Made by a program: the position numbers and the translations under genes. Below, piece by piece: positions 4,538 to 5,807 of a stretch of 5,807 nucleotides of DNA. Below the pieces are notes generated by a model. The model was not told the DNA's origin and ran no database searches. It was given only the letters and a program-made list of their open reading frames with translations. The DNA lies in the NCBI GenBank assembly GCA_002308135.1, contig DBVK01000076.1, positions 3,533 to 9,339 on the forward strand, read 5' to 3'. The DNA comes from Bacteroidales bacterium UBA1266 (GTDB lineage: Bacteria; Bacteroidota; Bacteroidia; Bacteroidales; WCHB1-69). The first letter of the stretch is position 1, and each line of letters starts with the position of its first letter.

Positions 4538-5807
4538 ATGAAAGAATGCTATCTTTTCAGGAGACGGTTACTATCCGTTTTGTTAGTTGTGGTTTTTCCC
4601 GCACTGCTCCAGGCACAAATCACCTATCTTGCTAATGAGCCCTTTTCCAAAACCCTGCCACAGGGATGGAGCGTTATTCCGGCTTCCACCCCCACATTGC
4701 CGACATGGGAGTGTGCAAGCGGTGTTACGACAAGCGCCAAGTATGCGATGCGCGCCTATGTCCCCTTTAATGAAGGGGATTCTGTGGAGCTGGTGACCCC
4801 TTTTTACAATTGCACCAATTACAAATATGTCATGTTGAAATTCAACCATATTTGCAAGGTGTATCCGGCGGATGAATGCCAGGTGATGTTTCAAGAGGGG
4901 CAAGTGGGAAGCCAATGGAAACCAATCCCAGTCGATGCCTATAGGGGGCGAAGCCCGGGCTATAGGAAAGCGCTCACTTTTAGTCACAATGATTATGCTG
5001 AATGGCAGGCTGCTGACTCTTTTGCGACGGCCGCTTCCGGATGGTATATGGAGGAGGTGTTCGATCTGAGCAATTACGCCAGTTACAGCACTGTTCGCTT
5101 CAAGTTTATTATCAGGAAAGGAAGTTTTTTCAATTCCTTTATTGCGGATGGATGGTATGTTGATGATTTTCAACTGTTCGCTCACGAATCCATGTTTTTG
5201 GCCTCTCCCGATGTGGAGATTGTTTCTGTATATCAACCTGTGCAAAACACCACAGGCCCGTTTTGCATCAACGCCAAAGTGGCTACCCGTACGGCGGCGC
5301 CTATAGTGCGGCCCTGGTTGCACTATTCAAGCACATATAATCAAGTAACCGCTTCGGATTCCATCGCAATGACACCAATGGACGGTGGTGATTCCCTATG
5401 GACAGCCACTATCCCACAGCATCTTTACGGAACGGACATTTCCTATTTCATTCAAGGAAGGGATACCCTTGGCAATACGGCAAAGGATAACGGTTTTTTT
5501 CAGCTAAGAATGCCCAGTGTTTCATATGATAGCAACGCAGCGGCCCTATACGCGGTGGAAAATCCGAAAGATGCTGTACTTAGCGGACGGCAGCCAGTGA
5601 TTGTCAATGTGAAGAACAAAGGCTTGAACAACCTGACTTCGCTTCAAGTTGGGTGGAGTGTGAACGGTGATGTGCAAACTCCCCGAACATGGAGGGGAAA
5701 CCTGCCTAGTGATTTTAACGATACGCTTACCTTAGGATATTATATGCAATCTTCAGGGAAATACGATACCATAATGGCTTGGGTAAGTATGCCGAACAAC
5801 ATGGCGG
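4538..5807 (+). CDS. Secreted multidomain beta-sandwich surface protein, N-terminal part (candidate T9SS cargo)
   Basis: 423 codons are present and the frame is open at the window end. The ATG at 4538 is the first after an in-frame stop at 4502 and gives a clear signal peptide (basic FRRR, hydrophobic LLSVLLVVVFPALL, likely cut after LQA at residue 26). Residues about 33-216 resemble MAM/choice-of-anchor-J jelly-roll domains: an early PQGW, a central WYMEEVFDLSNY and the closing GWYVDDFQLF. Residues about 225-325 look like an Ig-like domain ending in ISYFIQGRDTLGN. From about 335 a CARDB-like domain starts (PVIVNVKNKG, then GWSVNG, then WVSMPNN). Such architectures are common in Bacteroidetes surface adhesins and peptidase-associated proteins exported by the type IX system, but the deciding C-terminal sorting domain is outside the window. 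No catalytic motif is visible in this part. The gene stands alone, divergent from the operon, and is less GC-rich than it. Confidence 0.85.
   Translation, partial: MKECYLFRRRLLSVLLVVVFPALLQAQITYLANEPFSKTLPQGWSVIPASTPTLPTWECASGVTTSAKYAMRAYVPFNEGDSVELVTPFYNCTNYKYVMLKFNHICKVYPADECQVMFQEGQVGSQWKPIPVDAYRGRSPGYRKALTFSHNDYAEWQAADSFATAASGWYMEEVFDLSNYASYSTVRFKFIIRKGSFFNSFIADGWYVDDFQLFAHESMFLASPDVEIVSVYQPVQNTTGPFCINAKVATRTAAPIVRPWLHYSSTYNQVTASDSIAMTPMDGGDSLWTATIPQHLYGTDISYFIQGRDTLGNTAKDNGFFQLRMPSVSYDSNAAALYAVENPKDAVLSGRQPVIVNVKNKGLNNLTSLQVGWSVNGDVQTPRTWRGNLPSDFNDTLTLGYYMQSSGKYDTIMAWVSMPNNMA

Noticed and set aside
4316..4635. Short plus-strand open frames within the intergenic region
   Set aside because: They are short, overlap each other, lack signal or domain character, and run into the terminator-like U tract or the real gene.
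4583..5323. Minus-strand open frame of 246 codons
   Set aside because: It lies opposite the surface-protein gene, which has a signal peptide and continuous domain structure. The minus-strand translation shows no recognisable family.

Overview
The window reads as chromosomal DNA from a member of the Bacteroidetes, most likely order Bacteroidales. The evidence is Bacteroidetes-style signal peptides ending in ...AQ, starts without a clear Shine-Dalgarno sequence, promoter elements matching the Bacteroidetes -7 consensus TAnnTTTG, and the gene families present. No mobile element, tRNA, rRNA or CRISPR array was seen.

Left part, minus strand (3891 down to 1): four tightly packed genes that look like one operon. 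In order of transcription they are a secreted WG-repeat protein (2632-3891), a secreted C69-family dipeptidase (1044-2639), the purine enzyme PurN (467-1033), and the first 156 codons of a secreted DUF1343/NamZ-type exo-N-acetylmuramidase (470 to base 1, running off the window). The junctions are an 8-base overlap, a 10-base gap and an ATGA overlap. Three of the four products are predicted to be exported and two are hydrolases that could act on peptidoglycan or its peptides. PurN is the cytoplasmic, biosynthetic exception.

Middle (3892-4537): a 646-base divergent intergenic region. It holds a probable minus-strand promoter for the operon, an AT-rich stretch with long T tracts, and a probable plus-strand promoter at 4153-4160. 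Next comes about 310 bases (4165-4477) that are not protein coding and contain several complementary segments. It begins with a hairpin at the predicted transcription start and ends with a terminator-like stem plus U tract. The stem before the terminator competes with the terminator stem, so this is a candidate structured RNA: either a free small RNA or an attenuating leader for the next gene.

Right part, plus strand (4538 to end): the first 423 codons of a large secreted, multidomain beta-sandwich protein. It has a MAM/choice-of-anchor-J-like domain, an Ig-like domain and a CARDB-like domain, and is likely a cell-surface or type IX secretion system cargo protein. Its base composition is visibly less GC-rich than the operon.

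The four operon genes and the surface-protein gene are ordinary families called with good confidence. The least explained part of the window is the intergenic RNA candidate.
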